DNA of 64,000 nucleotides. Origin: Faecalicatena orotica (GTDB lineage: Bacteria > Bacillota > Clostridia > Lachnospirales > Lachnospiraceae). The position numbers and the translations under genes are program-made. The stretch is taken from NCBI RefSeq assembly GCF_003149245.1, contig NZ_QGDL01000012.1:1-64000 (forward strand), given 5' to 3'. The notes under the pieces are model-generated. The model was not told where the DNA came from and ran no database searches. It saw only the letters and a list, made by a program, of their open reading frames with translations. This document shows positions 26,123 through 34,498 of the stretch, piece by piece. Every line of letters starts with the position of its first letter. The stretch's first letter is position 1.

Positions 26123-28171
26123 TTACAGATTCATGGCAGTCTCATAAGCCGCCCAGATCGCATCCATCACATTTGTAGGCTGCTGAGCGTCACCGATCAG
26201 GTGCACATGCTCCCCTTTGATCTTCTCATAGAGGGACTGGTTCGGGATATATCCGACTGATACAACAATATGGTCTGCCGGGATCTCATGTTTTACCTTC
26301 AGTCCCTGAGGTCCTACCGCAAACATGCGTTTCGCCCTGTTGGCCGCATTCGGGTAGTTCTTCTCTGTTTCGATAACCGTTGCAATACCATCCTGATAGC
26401 TCTCGACAACCGCATTTTTAATCACTTTTACTTTATAATAATCTAGAATCTCCATCAGCATATTATAGTTAGCCGCTGACAGACCGAACGCGTTCAGGAT
26501 TGTCTCCGCCATCTCCACGATTGTGACTTTTTTACCTTCTCTTCCAAGCAGGTAGGCAATCTCACATCCTGTCAGGCCCCCGCCGACAATGATTACATTG
26601 TCGCCTTTGATATCTGTATTCCTCAGAGTATCAATCGCATATGTCACATTCTCTGCATCGAATCCGGGGGTATCCAGCCTTCGTTCCGCTGCACCTGTCG
26701 CCACAAAGATTTCATCATATCCTGCCGTCATTTTTTCTGTAACTTCTGCATTCATATGTACGTTGACCGGCAGGTCCGTCATTTGCTTCTTATACCATTT
26801 CAGCAGGTTCTTGTCGTCATCTTTAAAATCAGGCGTTGCAGCCGCAACGAATACTCCGCCGAGTTCCCCTGTCTTTTCATAGAGGTCCACGTCATGGCCG
26901 CGCAGTGCACAGACTCTTGCTGCTTCCATACCGCCTAAGCCTCCGCCGATGACAAGGACTTTTTTCCTGACATCCGCAGTTTTTAATTCATAACTCTTCT
27001 CACGTCCGCAGGCAGGGTTCACTGCACAGCTGATATCCTTCCCCTGGAAAATCCGTCCCAGACAGCCCTGATGGCAGGATATACACGGACGGACATCATC
27101 CAGCCTACCCTCATAGAACTTATGTCCGAGCTCTGCATCGGCAAGCAGCGGGCGTCCCATTCCGAGAATATCCATTTTCCCTTCTGCAATTGCCTCCTCG
27201 GCAAGATCCGGGTCATCAAAACGGCCCGCACAGACCACAGGAATATTCACGGCCTTCTTAACCTCTGCGACATCCTTTAAATTGCATGCTTTAGGCATAT
27301 ATACCGGGGGATGCGGCCAGAACCAGGAATCATAGCTTCCATTGTCACAGTTCAGCATATCATATCCGAATTCTTCAAGCTTCTTCGCAACAGTGATCCC
27401 CTCTTCCAGATCCCTGCCCTTTTCCTCGAATTCCTCCCACGGAAGTGCACCGCGGTTAAAGTCTTTTACATAGCTTCTTACGCTGTAGCGGATAGAAACC
27501 GGAAAGTCTTTTCCACACTTCTCTTTGATCGCCTCTACGATCTCCCTCGGGAATCTCAGGCGGTTCTCAAGGCATCCGCCATATTCATCGGTACGCTTAT
27601 TGTAGAACCCGATTGCAAACTGATCCAGCAGATAACCTTCATGGACGGCATGAATCTCAACACCGTCGCCCCCGGCCTGCTTTACAAGGTAAGATGCCTC
27701 TGCAAAGTTTTCTACATATTTATGGATTTCTTCCTTCGTAATCCCGCGGTTCTTCACTGTCGGGTCCCATACATTCTGAATCGGGGCCGGTGCGGGAAGT
27801 ATCTTCCAGTCAGTCTCACTCTCCAGATGCGCCGCGCGTCCTGTCATCGCAGTCAGCTGGACAAACATCTTAGAACCATATTTATGGACTCCGTCCATCA
27901 GATACTTCATCTCTTCTACATATTCATCCGGGAAACATACAGGCGTACGCACCGGAATCGGGATAATCGGGACTACCCCTGAAATAATCAGCCCCGTTCC
28001 GCCCTTTGCACGCTCGATGTAATAATCCGCCCCATCTTTCGTATAGGCCGCGGTCTTCTGATTCATAAGGCGCGGTGAGAAAACTCCCATCGGCATCATG
28101 GCGATACGGTTCGGCAGTTCAACACCTCCTACCTTAATCGTGGAAAATAAATGTTCATACTTTGTAGACAT
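26123..28171 (-). CDS. Old-yellow-enzyme/2,4-dienoyl-CoA-reductase-type flavin and Fe-S oxidoreductase
   Basis: ATG at 28171, six bases after GGAAGGAG, gives 682 residues. An FMN-binding TIM barrel (about 1-345) carries the HAVHEGYLLDQF active-site segment. A Cys cluster follows for one 4Fe-4S centre (CISCHQGCLGRIFQGKDISC, near 355). FAD (VIGGGLGGMEAARV) and NAD(P)H (IIVGGGLTGCEIAYLL) Rossmann domains fill the C-terminal half. Gut Clostridia use this architecture to reduce enoates, bile-acid intermediates (BaiCD/BaiH) and bilirubin; the substrate here cannot be assigned. It is transcribed divergently from a TetR gene, with a long palindrome between them, so expression is probably ligand-induced. 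Confidence 0.9.
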   Translation of the reverse strand: MSTKYEHLFSTIKVGGVELPNRIAMMPMGVFSPRLMNQKTAAYTKDGADYYIERAKGGTGLIISGVVPIIPIPVRTPVCFPDEYVEEMKYLMDGVHKYGSKMFVQLTAMTGRAAHLESETDWKILPAPAPIQNVWDPTVKNRGITKEEIHKYVENFAEASYLVKQAGGDGVEIHAVHEGYLLDQFAIGFYNKRTDEYGGCLENRLRFPREIVEAIKEKCGKDFPVSIRYSVRSYVKDFNRGALPWEEFEEKGRDLEEGITVAKKLEEFGYDMLNCDNGSYDSWFWPHPPVYMPKACNLKDVAEVKKAVNIPVVCAGRFDDPDLAEEAIAEGKMDILGMGRPLLADAELGHKFYEGRLDDVRPCISCHQGCLGRIFQGKDISCAVNPACGREKSYELKTADVRKKVLVIGGGLGGMEAARVCALRGHDVDLYEKTGELGGVFVAAATPDFKDDDKNLLKWYKKQMTDLPVNVHMNAEVTEKMTAGYDEIFVATGAAERRLDTPGFDAENVTYAIDTLRNTDIKGDNVIIVGGGLTGCEIAYLLGREGKKVTIVEMAETILNAFGLSAANYNMLMEILDYYKVKVIKNAVVESYQDGIATVIETEKNYPNAANRAKRMFAVGPQGLKVKHEIPADHIVVSVGYIPNQSLYEKIKGEHVHLIGDAQQPTNVMDAIWAAYETAMNL

Positions 28172-28277
28172 AGGCATCTCCTTCCATCCTCTTGGATTGC
28201 TCCGTTTTACGAGCAATTTTTGATCCGTTTATTGTTCTGTTAAAATAATAACACTTCTCCCCTATAAAATCCATTGA

Positions 28278-28310
28278 CACAGAATACAATTCGGCGAATT
28301 TTATTTTGTG
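28278..28310. promoter_or_regulatory. 33-bp palindromic operator in the TetR/flavin-reductase divergent region
   Basis: CACAGAATACAATTCG (28278-28293) and CGAATTTTATTTTGTG (28295-28310) form a 16-bp inverted repeat with two mismatches around a single G. It overlaps a TTGACA (28274-28279) on the plus strand. Size and position suit a TetR-family dimer pair controlling both genes. Confidence 0.7.
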
Positions 28311-28390
28311 AAATATGTCCAATTCTGATTTGCTGTATTGTCAAAAACAGAATCTGCATGTTATCCTAGTGTATATAAAGCAGGTCCGCC

Positions 28391-28425
28391 CGTTACCGCC
28401 CCCTTGCGGGGCGTTCACAGTAACG
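28391..28425. repeat. Inverted repeat with a GTTCACAGTAACG end
   Basis: CGTTAC (28391-28396) pairs with GTAACG (28420-28425), enclosing a CGCCCC/GGGGCG stem. The right end carries the TTCACAGTAAC word of the intergenic repeat family. It lies in the TetR 5' leader. Confidence 0.5.
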
Positions 28426-28455
28426 TCCGCTTTGCCGTATATAAGGGGGAATATT

Positions 28456-29040
28456 ATGAAACCACAGACAAACCGTCAGAAACAGGCTCTGGCAACCAAA
28501 CAGAAAATCTTTTCCTGCGCCTTGTCTTTATTCGCACAGAAGTCATACGAGAGTATAACAGTTCAGGATATCTGTAATGAGGCAGAGGTATCTGTAGGTG
28601 CTTTCTATCATCATTTTCAGAGCAAGGATAACATTCTGGATGAGGGTTACCGGCTCTTTGACCAGCAGTCTGAAGAAGCCTGGAACCAGGGACACCCCGA
28701 TGAACCGCTTGAAGCAATCCGGTTCCTCATAATGGAGCAGGCCCATTCAATGGAAAATATGGGTGCGATGGCAGCGCTCCAATACTTCAAGCATCAGCTT
28801 TCCAGCAATGAAAAGTATATCCTGAACCCTGACCGCTTTTTCTATCAGACCATCCTGCATGCCGTTGAAGCAGAAACAGAGACAGGAACCCTTCACGGTG
28901 ATTCTACTGCGATTACAGAGGATATCCTTGGAGTTTCAAGGGGACTGATTTATGACTGGTGCCTTCATGAAGGGAGCTATACACTTTCCGAACGGTCACA
29001 GAGGATTCTGGATATGATAATTAGTTATTATAAAGAATAA
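28456..29040 (+). CDS. TetR/AcrR-family transcriptional regulator
   Basis: ATG at 28456, after AAGGGGGAATATT, gives 194 residues. The N-terminal TetR helix-turn-helix (about 15-60) shows TVQDICNEAEVSVGAFYHHFQSKDNIL, with the family's YxHF signature. The C-terminal ligand domain is divergent, as usual. Its gene is divergent from the flavin/Fe-S oxidoreductase with a 33-bp palindrome between, so it most likely represses that enzyme until its substrate or an analogue appears. Confidence 0.9.
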   Translation: MKPQTNRQKQALATKQKIFSCALSLFAQKSYESITVQDICNEAEVSVGAFYHHFQSKDNILDEGYRLFDQQSEEAWNQGHPDEPLEAIRFLIMEQAHSMENMGAMAALQYFKHQLSSNEKYILNPDRFFYQTILHAVEAETETGTLHGDSTAITEDILGVSRGLIYDWCLHEGSYTLSERSQRILDMIISYYKE

Positions 29041-29143
29041 ATAATAACTACTACAGAGCGACACCTTGACAATAACATATTTACCCAGGGAACCGTTGGG
29101 GCGTTATGTCAGCCGCCGGACGAATGAAAGGAGGCTGGTGCTG

Positions 29144-29233
29144 ATGGTTACATATGATGAACTATTCACATTTGTGATTATGCTTTGCGCTGTTATTACT
29201 CTTGTTGTAATGCTTACAAAACGCAAAAAATAG
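29144..29233 (+). CDS. Small membrane peptide, holin-like type I toxin
   Basis: A 29-codon frame starts at ATG 29144, nine bases after AAAGGAGG. The peptide has an acidic N-terminus (YDEL), one hydrophobic helix of about 20 residues and a basic tail (TKRKK). This pattern matches the small holin-like/TxpA-type toxins of Firmicutes. The transcript's 5' leader (29090-29099 and 29112-29120) is complementary to its own 3' region (29304-29313 and 29281-29288), and a convergent antisense RNA gene overlaps its 3' end. Both are hallmarks of type I toxin loci. It would depolarise the membrane if over-expressed. I could not place its promoter firmly. Confidence 0.7.
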   Translation: MVTYDELFTFVIMLCAVITLVVMLTKRKK

Positions 29234-29320
29234 CGCCCCTGCTCTGGTAAAGTAAGGCGCTATCTTTATAACACTTATTTTCCGGCGGTCAGGTGTACGC
29301 TGACCAACGGTTCTCTTGTT
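29225..29320 (-). ncRNA. Predicted antisense antitoxin RNA
   Basis: A strong minus-strand promoter (29327-29354) predicts a start near 29320. A hairpin (TAGCGCC 29231-29237 with GGCGCTA 29256-29262) followed by T6 on the minus strand ends the RNA at about 29225. The RNA of about 96 bases is complementary to the end of the toxin mRNA and contains no frame of its own. The geometry resembles txpA-RatA. Confidence 0.7.
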
Positions 29321-29326
29321 AAGTAT

Positions 29327-29354
29327 ATTATAGCAAAGTATACAAAATTGTCAA
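29327..29354 (-). promoter_or_regulatory. Promoter of the antisense RNA
   Basis: Consensus TTGACA (29349-29354) and TATAAT (29327-29332) on the minus strand with a 16-base spacer: the best sigma-A match I found in the window. Confidence 0.8.
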
Positions 29355-29426
29355 CAATAAACGAACTGCCTAAGCGTTTCTCACATTGTCCGGGCAGGTG
29401 TAATCAAACCTTGATGACACTATATA

Positions 29427-29633
29427 TTAATTTTTATTTTTCGTTCGTCCGAGTAAGTAATCAACAGATACGTGATAATAATCTGCTAATTTTGCAAAGA
29501 CTTCTACCGGAACATTTATTTTCCCTAATTCATACTTTGAATAAGTAGTTTGCGTTATATTGAGGTATTCTGCTAATTCAATCTGAGTTTTATCACTGTC
29601 TTCCCGCAAATTGCGGATATTTTCATAAACCAT
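29427..29633 (-). CDS. Small XRE-family repressor
   Basis: The 68-residue protein is essentially one HTH_3 domain. NLREDSDKTQIELAEYLNITQTTYSKYELGKINVP spans the helix-turn-helix, and VFAKLADYYHVSVDYLLGRT is the usual capping helix and tail. GGGGGG precedes ATG 29633. Two identical-format palindromes upstream (29666-29705) suggest autorepression. It may be a phage or mobile-element remnant regulator, or it may control the neighbouring toxin; neither can be shown here. Confidence 0.85.
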   Translation of the reverse strand: MVYENIRNLREDSDKTQIELAEYLNITQTTYSKYELGKINVPVEVFAKLADYYHVSVDYLLGRTKNKN

Positions 29634-29665
29634 GAGAGTCCCCCCTTATCTTTTTATTATAAGAA

Positions 29666-29705
29666 AGTCTCATTGCGACTATTGAAAAATAGTCTTACCA
29701 TGACT
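29666..29705. promoter_or_regulatory. Tandem operators of the small XRE repressor
   Basis: AGTC-N7-GACT occurs twice, at 29666-29680 and 29691-29705, with centres 25 bp apart. They lie upstream of a minus-strand TATAAT at about 29656-29661. Two to three helical turns of spacing suit cooperative dimers. Confidence 0.65.
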
Positions 29706-29854
29706 ATAATGAAAGTGGACAAATTTAATCAAGTCTTTCGGGTTAGAACAAGAAGATTACTGTTTAGAGAGATTTTAAGACGTATAAAAGATTATCAGAA
29801 TAGGGATGTTAGAGATACTTTCTCCTCTTCCCCTTGATATATAAGGATTCAGAC

Positions 29855-29892
29855 AAAAAAATTATCCATAGAATATTCTATGGATAATTTTT
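29855..29892 (-). terminator. Terminator after tRNA-Glu
   Basis: ATTATCCATAGAAT (29861-29874) directly abuts its complement (29875-29888), a 28-bp palindrome with A/T tails. It would fold as a hairpin ending in T residues on the minus strand. The stretch 29706-29855 holds no supported gene. Confidence 0.8.
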
Positions 29893-29897
29893 CGTAG

Positions 29898-29969
29898 TGA
29901 CTCCAAGGGGAATCGAACCCCTGATTCCAGCGTGAGAGGCTAGCGTCTTAACCGCTTGACCATGGAGCC
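29898..29969 (-). tRNA. tRNA-Glu (anticodon CUC)
   Basis: The minus-strand cloverleaf is complete. The acceptor stem is GGCTCCA with TGGAGTC (one G-U), and the D-arm is GTC...GAC with the GCGGTTA loop. The anticodon stem CTAGC/GCTGG holds the loop CTCTCAC, giving anticodon CTC. The T-arm is AGGGG-TTCGATT-CCCCT. CCA is not encoded. It has a palindromic terminator just downstream and a TATAAT upstream. Confidence 0.93.
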
Positions 29970-30147
29970 ATGTTTTATTTCGCTCTCACAAGCGAATTTT
30001 ATTATACTATACCTTTTTTAATAATGCAAGTACTTTTTTCAACTTTTTTTCACAACTTTTTTTGATAACATTTTACGAAGGCTGCAGATTACACCCACAC
30101 GGCTCTCACCACAGCCTTTTTTGTATTATAACTTCTGTGAAATCATA

Positions 30148-31104
30148 TTACTCTTCTCCCTGAAACTCCTGGATTGCAGCTTCAATCCTGCCTTTTACGG
30201 ACAATCTTTCAATTGCCTTTGGAGCTACCATAATCTTAAGCCCCTGCTTTCTGTTTTTTATCACGACTTCATCATGCTCTCCTCCGAATTCACCATCCAG
30301 CGTCCACGGGATTTCTTCCACGGATTCAAACTTGATGCTGCCTGTACGGAAGGAATACATATGTGCAGAGTCAATCTGCTTAATCACCAGAGATCCGATG
30401 ATTTCGTTGAGCTCGATCGGATTCTTCGGTGTCTTAATCAGTGTCACCTCGAATTCTCCGTCATCGAATACGACATTTTTCCCGATGATTCCTTTGAAGC
30501 CTCCTACCGATCTTGAATTGGTCACCATTCCGAATACAAAATCATCCTCAAGTGTCTCCCCGTCATGGGTCACTTTTATATGATAAGATGGGATGTTGAA
30601 AATACGTTTGGTTCCTTCCAGCACATAAGCCAGATGTCCCAGTACGTTTTTCATACTCTGCTTTGTCTCGTAGGATACGTCTGTAAACAGGCCAAAAGCT
30701 GCAATATAGACAAAGAAATCGTCGTTGAAGATTCCGACATCACACGGAAAAGGGACTCCATTTGCCGCTGTGTCAGCCGCTTCCAGCATGTCTTTAGAGA
30801 TATGGAGGCTGTTGGCAAAGTCATTCGTCGTTCCTGCTGGTATGTAGCCGATTGGAACCTGTTTCTCCCTTTGGGCCATTCCTGTCACAACTTCATCCAG
30901 AGTCCCGTCCCCGCCGCTGCATACGACAATATCATAATCATCCGTATAGGAAATCGTCTTGCTCAGAGCATCGTGATACCGCTGTGTGGGATAAACCGTC
31001 ACTTCATAGCCGCCCTTTACGAAAATATCCAGCACCTCTGACAGCTTTGGCTTCAGCAGGCCGGTCCCTGCGTTCGGATTATAAATAAAAAGCATTTTCT
31101 TCAT
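30148..31104 (-). CDS. Diacylglycerol/lipid kinase, YegS/DgkB family
   Basis: The 318-residue protein opens with LFIYNPNAGTG and contains the ATP-binding GGDGTLDEVVTGM (near residue 64) and IPAGTTNDFANSL (near 87) motifs of the DAGK catalytic domain, plus the C-terminal beta-domain with SVGGFKGIIGKN and WTLDGEFGG. It phosphorylates diacylglycerol or related lipids to recycle them into phospholipid synthesis at the inner membrane. GGAGG precedes ATG 31104. It is a separate unit from the crh operon, divided by a hairpin at 31159-31189. Confidence 0.92.
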   Translation of the reverse strand: MKKMLFIYNPNAGTGLLKPKLSEVLDIFVKGGYEVTVYPTQRYHDALSKTISYTDDYDIVVCSGGDGTLDEVVTGMAQREKQVPIGYIPAGTTNDFANSLHISKDMLEAADTAANGVPFPCDVGIFNDDFFVYIAAFGLFTDVSYETKQSMKNVLGHLAYVLEGTKRIFNIPSYHIKVTHDGETLEDDFVFGMVTNSRSVGGFKGIIGKNVVFDDGEFEVTLIKTPKNPIELNEIIGSLVIKQIDSAHMYSFRTGSIKFESVEEIPWTLDGEFGGEHDEVVIKNRKQGLKIMVAPKAIERLSVKGRIEAAIQEFQGEE

Positions 31105-31158
31105 AGCTTACTTCCTCCGTCTAATATCACTTAAACTTCATTTTCATGTACTCATTAT

Positions 31159-31189
31159 AAAAGAGGCTGTACAAAAGCACAACCTCTTT
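31159..31189 (-). terminator. Terminator of the murB-rapZ-whiA-crh operon
   Basis: AAAGAGG-type arms (about 31159-31170 and 31179-31189), with T residues following on the minus strand, lie 34 bases after the crh stop. Confidence 0.7.
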
Positions 31190-31222
31190 CTTGTTCTTTA
31201 TTATATTATAAACCTGGCCGGA

Positions 31223-31483
31223 TTATTTCGAATCTTCTGAAAAAAAAGATTTAATTCCTTCTGCAGCCTTCACTTCATCTTCGCCCTCTGTTACTACTGT
31301 GAAAGTCTCACCTTCCTTGAGTGTCAGACTCATCATTCCCATAATACTTTTTGCATTTATCTGTTTTTCGTCAATATGGATATATACTTTGCTTGCATAC
31401 TGGCTTGCCTCCTGTACCAACAAAGCAATAGGTCTACCGTCAAGACCCTGTTCCTGCTTAACAACAACCGGTGTTTCAATCAT
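31223..31483 (-). CDS. crh: HPr-like regulatory protein Crh (no phospho-histidine)
   Basis: ATG at 31483, after AAGGAGG, gives 86 residues with the HPr fold. Position 15, the catalytic His of HPr, is Asp (GLDGRP); Ser46 (NAKSIMG), the HPr-kinase target, is kept. The protein therefore cannot carry phosphate in sugar uptake but can act as a Ser-phosphorylated corepressor of CcpA, as Crh does in Bacillus. It overlaps the end of whiA by 8 bases and is the last gene of the operon, matching the Bacillus whiA-crh order. Confidence 0.85.
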   Translation of the reverse strand: MIETPVVVKQEQGLDGRPIALLVQEASQYASKVYIHIDEKQINAKSIMGMMSLTLKEGETFTVVTEGEDEVKAAEGIKSFFSEDSK

Positions 31484-32438
31484 AATAATCCTCCTTGTTT
31501 TGCCTAACCTTTTCTGCCATCTCACCTAACTTGCGAAGCCTGTGGTTCACTCCAGACTTACCGACCGGCGGTGATAAGAGTTCTCCTAACTCTTTCAGTG
31601 TCGCATCAGGATGAGAAAGGCGGACAAGCGCTATTTCTTCCAATCCTTCCGACAATTTTTCAAAACCTATTGTATCTCTCAGATATGTAATATCTTCTAC
31701 CTGCTTAACTGCTGCAGATACGGTTTTGTTAATGTTGGCAGTTTCACAATTTACTTTACGATTTACGGTGTTGCGCATTTCTTTTAAGATACGGACATTC
31801 TCCAGTTCCATTAATGAAATGTGCGCCTCCATAATATTCAGGATATCCACTATCTGGGAACCTTCTTTTAGGTATACAACATAGGACCTCTTCCTCTGGA
31901 CAATCTTGGCATCCATCGAAAATCCGCAAATCAGTTCTTGTATCTGGCGTGCCATTACCGGTGACGCACAGACAATTTCGAAATGATATGACTTGTTGGG
32001 GTCACTCATTGAACCTGCCGCTAAAAATACCCCTCTGATAAAAGAACGCCGGCAGCAGGTCTGCTGGACTACAAGCGGATTCACTATATGAACCTCTTCA
32101 AATCCTGCCTGATGTTCGTCTATCAGCTTCGTTGCCTGAAGGATACGAAGGGCGTCATTATGCCGTCTGACTACGACAGCATAGGAAACACTTTGCTTCG
32201 GAATATTCCTGCGGATAGAGATATCAGCTTCTATATTAAATGTTTTTTCGATTAATGTAAAGCACTTTCTTGCAACAGCAAGATTTTCCGAATGAATTTT
32301 TACACTGTAGCGGCCGCAGCTATTGATGACAATCGACCCGCACATGCTGATCAACGCGGCTAATTCAGCGATCTGGCAGTGCCTTGCAGTACTCCACTGT
32401 TTCGATAGTTCTTCCCTTACATTCCCTGAAAATGACAT
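31476..32438 (-). CDS. whiA: WhiA, DNA-binding protein
   Basis: The 320-residue protein has an N-terminal LAGLIDADG-like fold (about 1-210, with CCRRSFIRGVFLAAGSMSDPNKSYHFEI near 127) and a C-terminal helix-turn-helix (about 225-310, HPDATLKELGELLSPPVGKSGVNHRLRKL). In Gram-positives it influences cell division and chromosome organisation. It follows rapZ by 14 bases and overlaps crh. AGGAG lies before ATG 32438. Confidence 0.95.
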   Translation of the reverse strand: MSFSGNVREELSKQWSTARHCQIAELAALISMCGSIVINSCGRYSVKIHSENLAVARKCFTLIEKTFNIEADISIRRNIPKQSVSYAVVVRRHNDALRILQATKLIDEHQAGFEEVHIVNPLVVQQTCCRRSFIRGVFLAAGSMSDPNKSYHFEIVCASPVMARQIQELICGFSMDAKIVQRKRSYVVYLKEGSQIVDILNIMEAHISLMELENVRILKEMRNTVNRKVNCETANINKTVSAAVKQVEDITYLRDTIGFEKLSEGLEEIALVRLSHPDATLKELGELLSPPVGKSGVNHRLRKLGEMAEKVRQNKEDYYD

Positions 32439-32452
32439 AATGCTCTCCTGTA

Positions 32453-33331
32453 TTATTTTGCCTTTGTGATTGCATCTTTCCCGATATCCCGGTGTTCAAT
32501 ACGCACTCCATAACTGTCCTTCGGTTCCAGAAACTGGTGCAGGGCATTCGCAAGCGTGACTGACCGGTGCTTCCCACCAGTGCATCCGACAGCGATGACC
32601 AGCTGGTTCTTCCCCTCCAGTATATAATTGGGAATGAGGAAATCCATCATGTCTGTAAGCTTTGCAAGGAATTCCCTCGCTTTGTCATTATCCATGACAT
32701 AATCCCTGACTTCCGGATCATTTCCCGTCTTCGGCTTTAAATCTTCTATATAGTAGGGATTCGGGAGAAAACGGACGTCAAATACAAGATCTGCATCCTG
32801 AGGTATTCCATATTTAAATCCAAACGACATAACTGTAATGTACAGGTTCTTGAAATCCTTCCCCTCTACGAAGATTTTCTCAAGCTCCAGCCTCAGCTCC
32901 CTTGTCAGCATCTTACTTGTATCAAGTATATACGTGGCCTGCATTTTTAAGAACGCAATCTTCTCTCTCTCTTTTGCAATCCCGCGGTCAATATGACCTT
33001 CCCCTCCCAGGGGATGCTGGCGCCTCGTTTCTTTATATCTCTTCACGAGAACGTCATCTCCGGCATCCAGAAAGAGAATCTCATAGTGTATCCCCATCTT
33101 GTCAATCAGAGCTAAGTTCTCTTCCAGTCCTCTAAATGCCTGACCGCCCCGGATGTCAATTCCCAGAGCGACATTTTCGATCTCCGTATCCGGGGTTGAA
33201 AGCATCTCTGCAAACTTCGGCATAAGCAAAATGGGCAGGTTATCCACGCAGAAATATCCCATATCCTCCAGCATCTTCAAGGCAGTTGATTTTCCAGCCC
33301 CCGACATCCCCGTAACTACTACAAATCTCAT
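32453..33331 (-). CDS. rapZ: RapZ/YvcJ nucleotide-binding protein
   Basis: The 292-residue protein starts with the P-loop VTGMSGAGKSTALK (residues 5-18) and ends with the conserved C-terminal domain (IAVGCTGGKHRSVTLANAL near 250). E. coli RapZ is an RNA-binding adaptor controlling glucosamine-6-phosphate synthase; Bacillus YvcJ is an NTPase. It lies one base from murB and just before whiA. The yvcK gene, which sits between these two in Bacillus, is absent here. Confidence 0.95.
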   Translation of the reverse strand: MRFVVVTGMSGAGKSTALKMLEDMGYFCVDNLPILLMPKFAEMLSTPDTEIENVALGIDIRGGQAFRGLEENLALIDKMGIHYEILFLDAGDDVLVKRYKETRRQHPLGGEGHIDRGIAKEREKIAFLKMQATYILDTSKMLTRELRLELEKIFVEGKDFKNLYITVMSFGFKYGIPQDADLVFDVRFLPNPYYIEDLKPKTGNDPEVRDYVMDNDKAREFLAKLTDMMDFLIPNYILEGKNQLVIAVGCTGGKHRSVTLANALHQFLEPKDSYGVRIEHRDIGKDAITKAK

Positions 33332-33332
33332 C

Positions 33333-34238
33333 TTAGAATTCTCCTATCCTCTTCACTTCCGGTTCCAGCCTGACTCCCGCGTTTGCTTCCACCTTGTCTG
33401 CAACCTGTTCCATCAGAGAAACAATCTCGGCCGCAGTCGCACCGCCTTTGTTGATCACAAAGCCACAGTGTTTTTCCGAAACCTGTGCATTTCCTACCTG
33501 AAATCCCCTTAAGCCTGCATCCTCAATCAGCTTCCCTGCAAAAAAGCCCTCGGGACGCTTGAATGTACTGCCCGCACTAGGGTATTCCAGTGGCTGTTTC
33601 GTTACACGCTTGTTTTTCAATTCTTCCATATATGAACGGATTTCCTCTGCCTCTCCTTTTTCAAGACGGATTACGGCCTCCAGAACTACATAGTTTTCCC
33701 GGGCAATAATACTGGTCCTGTAACCCAGTTCCAGTTCTTCCAGTGACAGGGTCTTAATCTCCCCATCCTGAGTCAGGACCACTGCACGTTCAATCACCTG
33801 TTTCATCTCGCCGCCATAGGCACCCGCATTCATCATTATGGCTCCCCCGAGTGTCCCCGGGATACCGGATGCGAATTCCAGGCCTTTCAGGCTGTGTTCC
33901 AACGCCTCTGCCGCAACCTTCGAAAGCAGCGCACCCGCCTGTGCATAAATCAGATTTCCCTCTGTCCGTATCTGATTCAGATTCTTATAGATCTGGATCA
34001 CCACCCCCCTGTATCCTTTGTCTCCCACCAGAAGGTTACTTCCATTTCCTAAGATATAATAAGGAACCCCCTCCTGTCTGCAGATTGCTATCGTGTCCCT
34101 TATCTCCCCTGTACTGCGGGGAACCACAAAATAATCCGAAGGGCCCCCGACACGGAATGTAGTATGCCTGCTCATAGGCTCATCTTTCAGAACCTGTTCT
34201 GCTCCAAGTAAGTCACATAACTTTTCATATAAAACCAT
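33333..34238 (-). CDS. murB: UDP-N-acetylenolpyruvoylglucosamine reductase
   Basis: ATG at 34238, after GGAGAACATTT, gives 301 residues; an upstream frame extension has no ribosome-binding site. FAD-binding motifs SRHTTFRVGGPSDYFVVP, ILGNGSNLLVGDKGYRGVVI and GLEFASGIPGTLGGAIMMNAGAYGGEM are clear. The catalytic YPSAGSTFKRPEG and the C-terminal GFVINKGGATAAEI mark a type IIb MurB. It makes UDP-MurNAc for peptidoglycan in the cytoplasm. First gene of murB-rapZ-whiA-crh. Confidence 0.96.
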   Translation of the reverse strand: MVLYEKLCDLLGAEQVLKDEPMSRHTTFRVGGPSDYFVVPRSTGEIRDTIAICRQEGVPYYILGNGSNLLVGDKGYRGVVIQIYKNLNQIRTEGNLIYAQAGALLSKVAAEALEHSLKGLEFASGIPGTLGGAIMMNAGAYGGEMKQVIERAVVLTQDGEIKTLSLEELELGYRTSIIARENYVVLEAVIRLEKGEAEEIRSYMEELKNKRVTKQPLEYPSAGSTFKRPEGFFAGKLIEDAGLRGFQVGNAQVSEKHCGFVINKGGATAAEIVSLMEQVADKVEANAGVRLEPEVKRIGEF

Positions 34239-34498
34239 AAATGTTCTCCAATTCTCTAATTTCCTAAACTTTGTATTGCAGCTATGCCGCGCTTCTTTAC
34301 CCAAATCATACAACAAACCTTACCGTATTTCAACCTGTGACCTAAGAAAAGAGTTTCACCTGACATTCCATTTTTCGCCCCGGCCAGCCATGATAAAGCG
34401 CCTAATGCTTGCAAAATCTTCCTAAATGATGTATATTAATTTCGTGTACATGCTTTTGGCAACAGAGCAATTAAAGAAATAAAGGAGTGAACAGATAA

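Noticed and set aside
29709-29837. A 42-codon plus-strand frame with a basic product upstream of tRNA-Glu
   Set aside because: No ribosome-binding site, and its start overlaps the XRE operators. The composition looks like chance.
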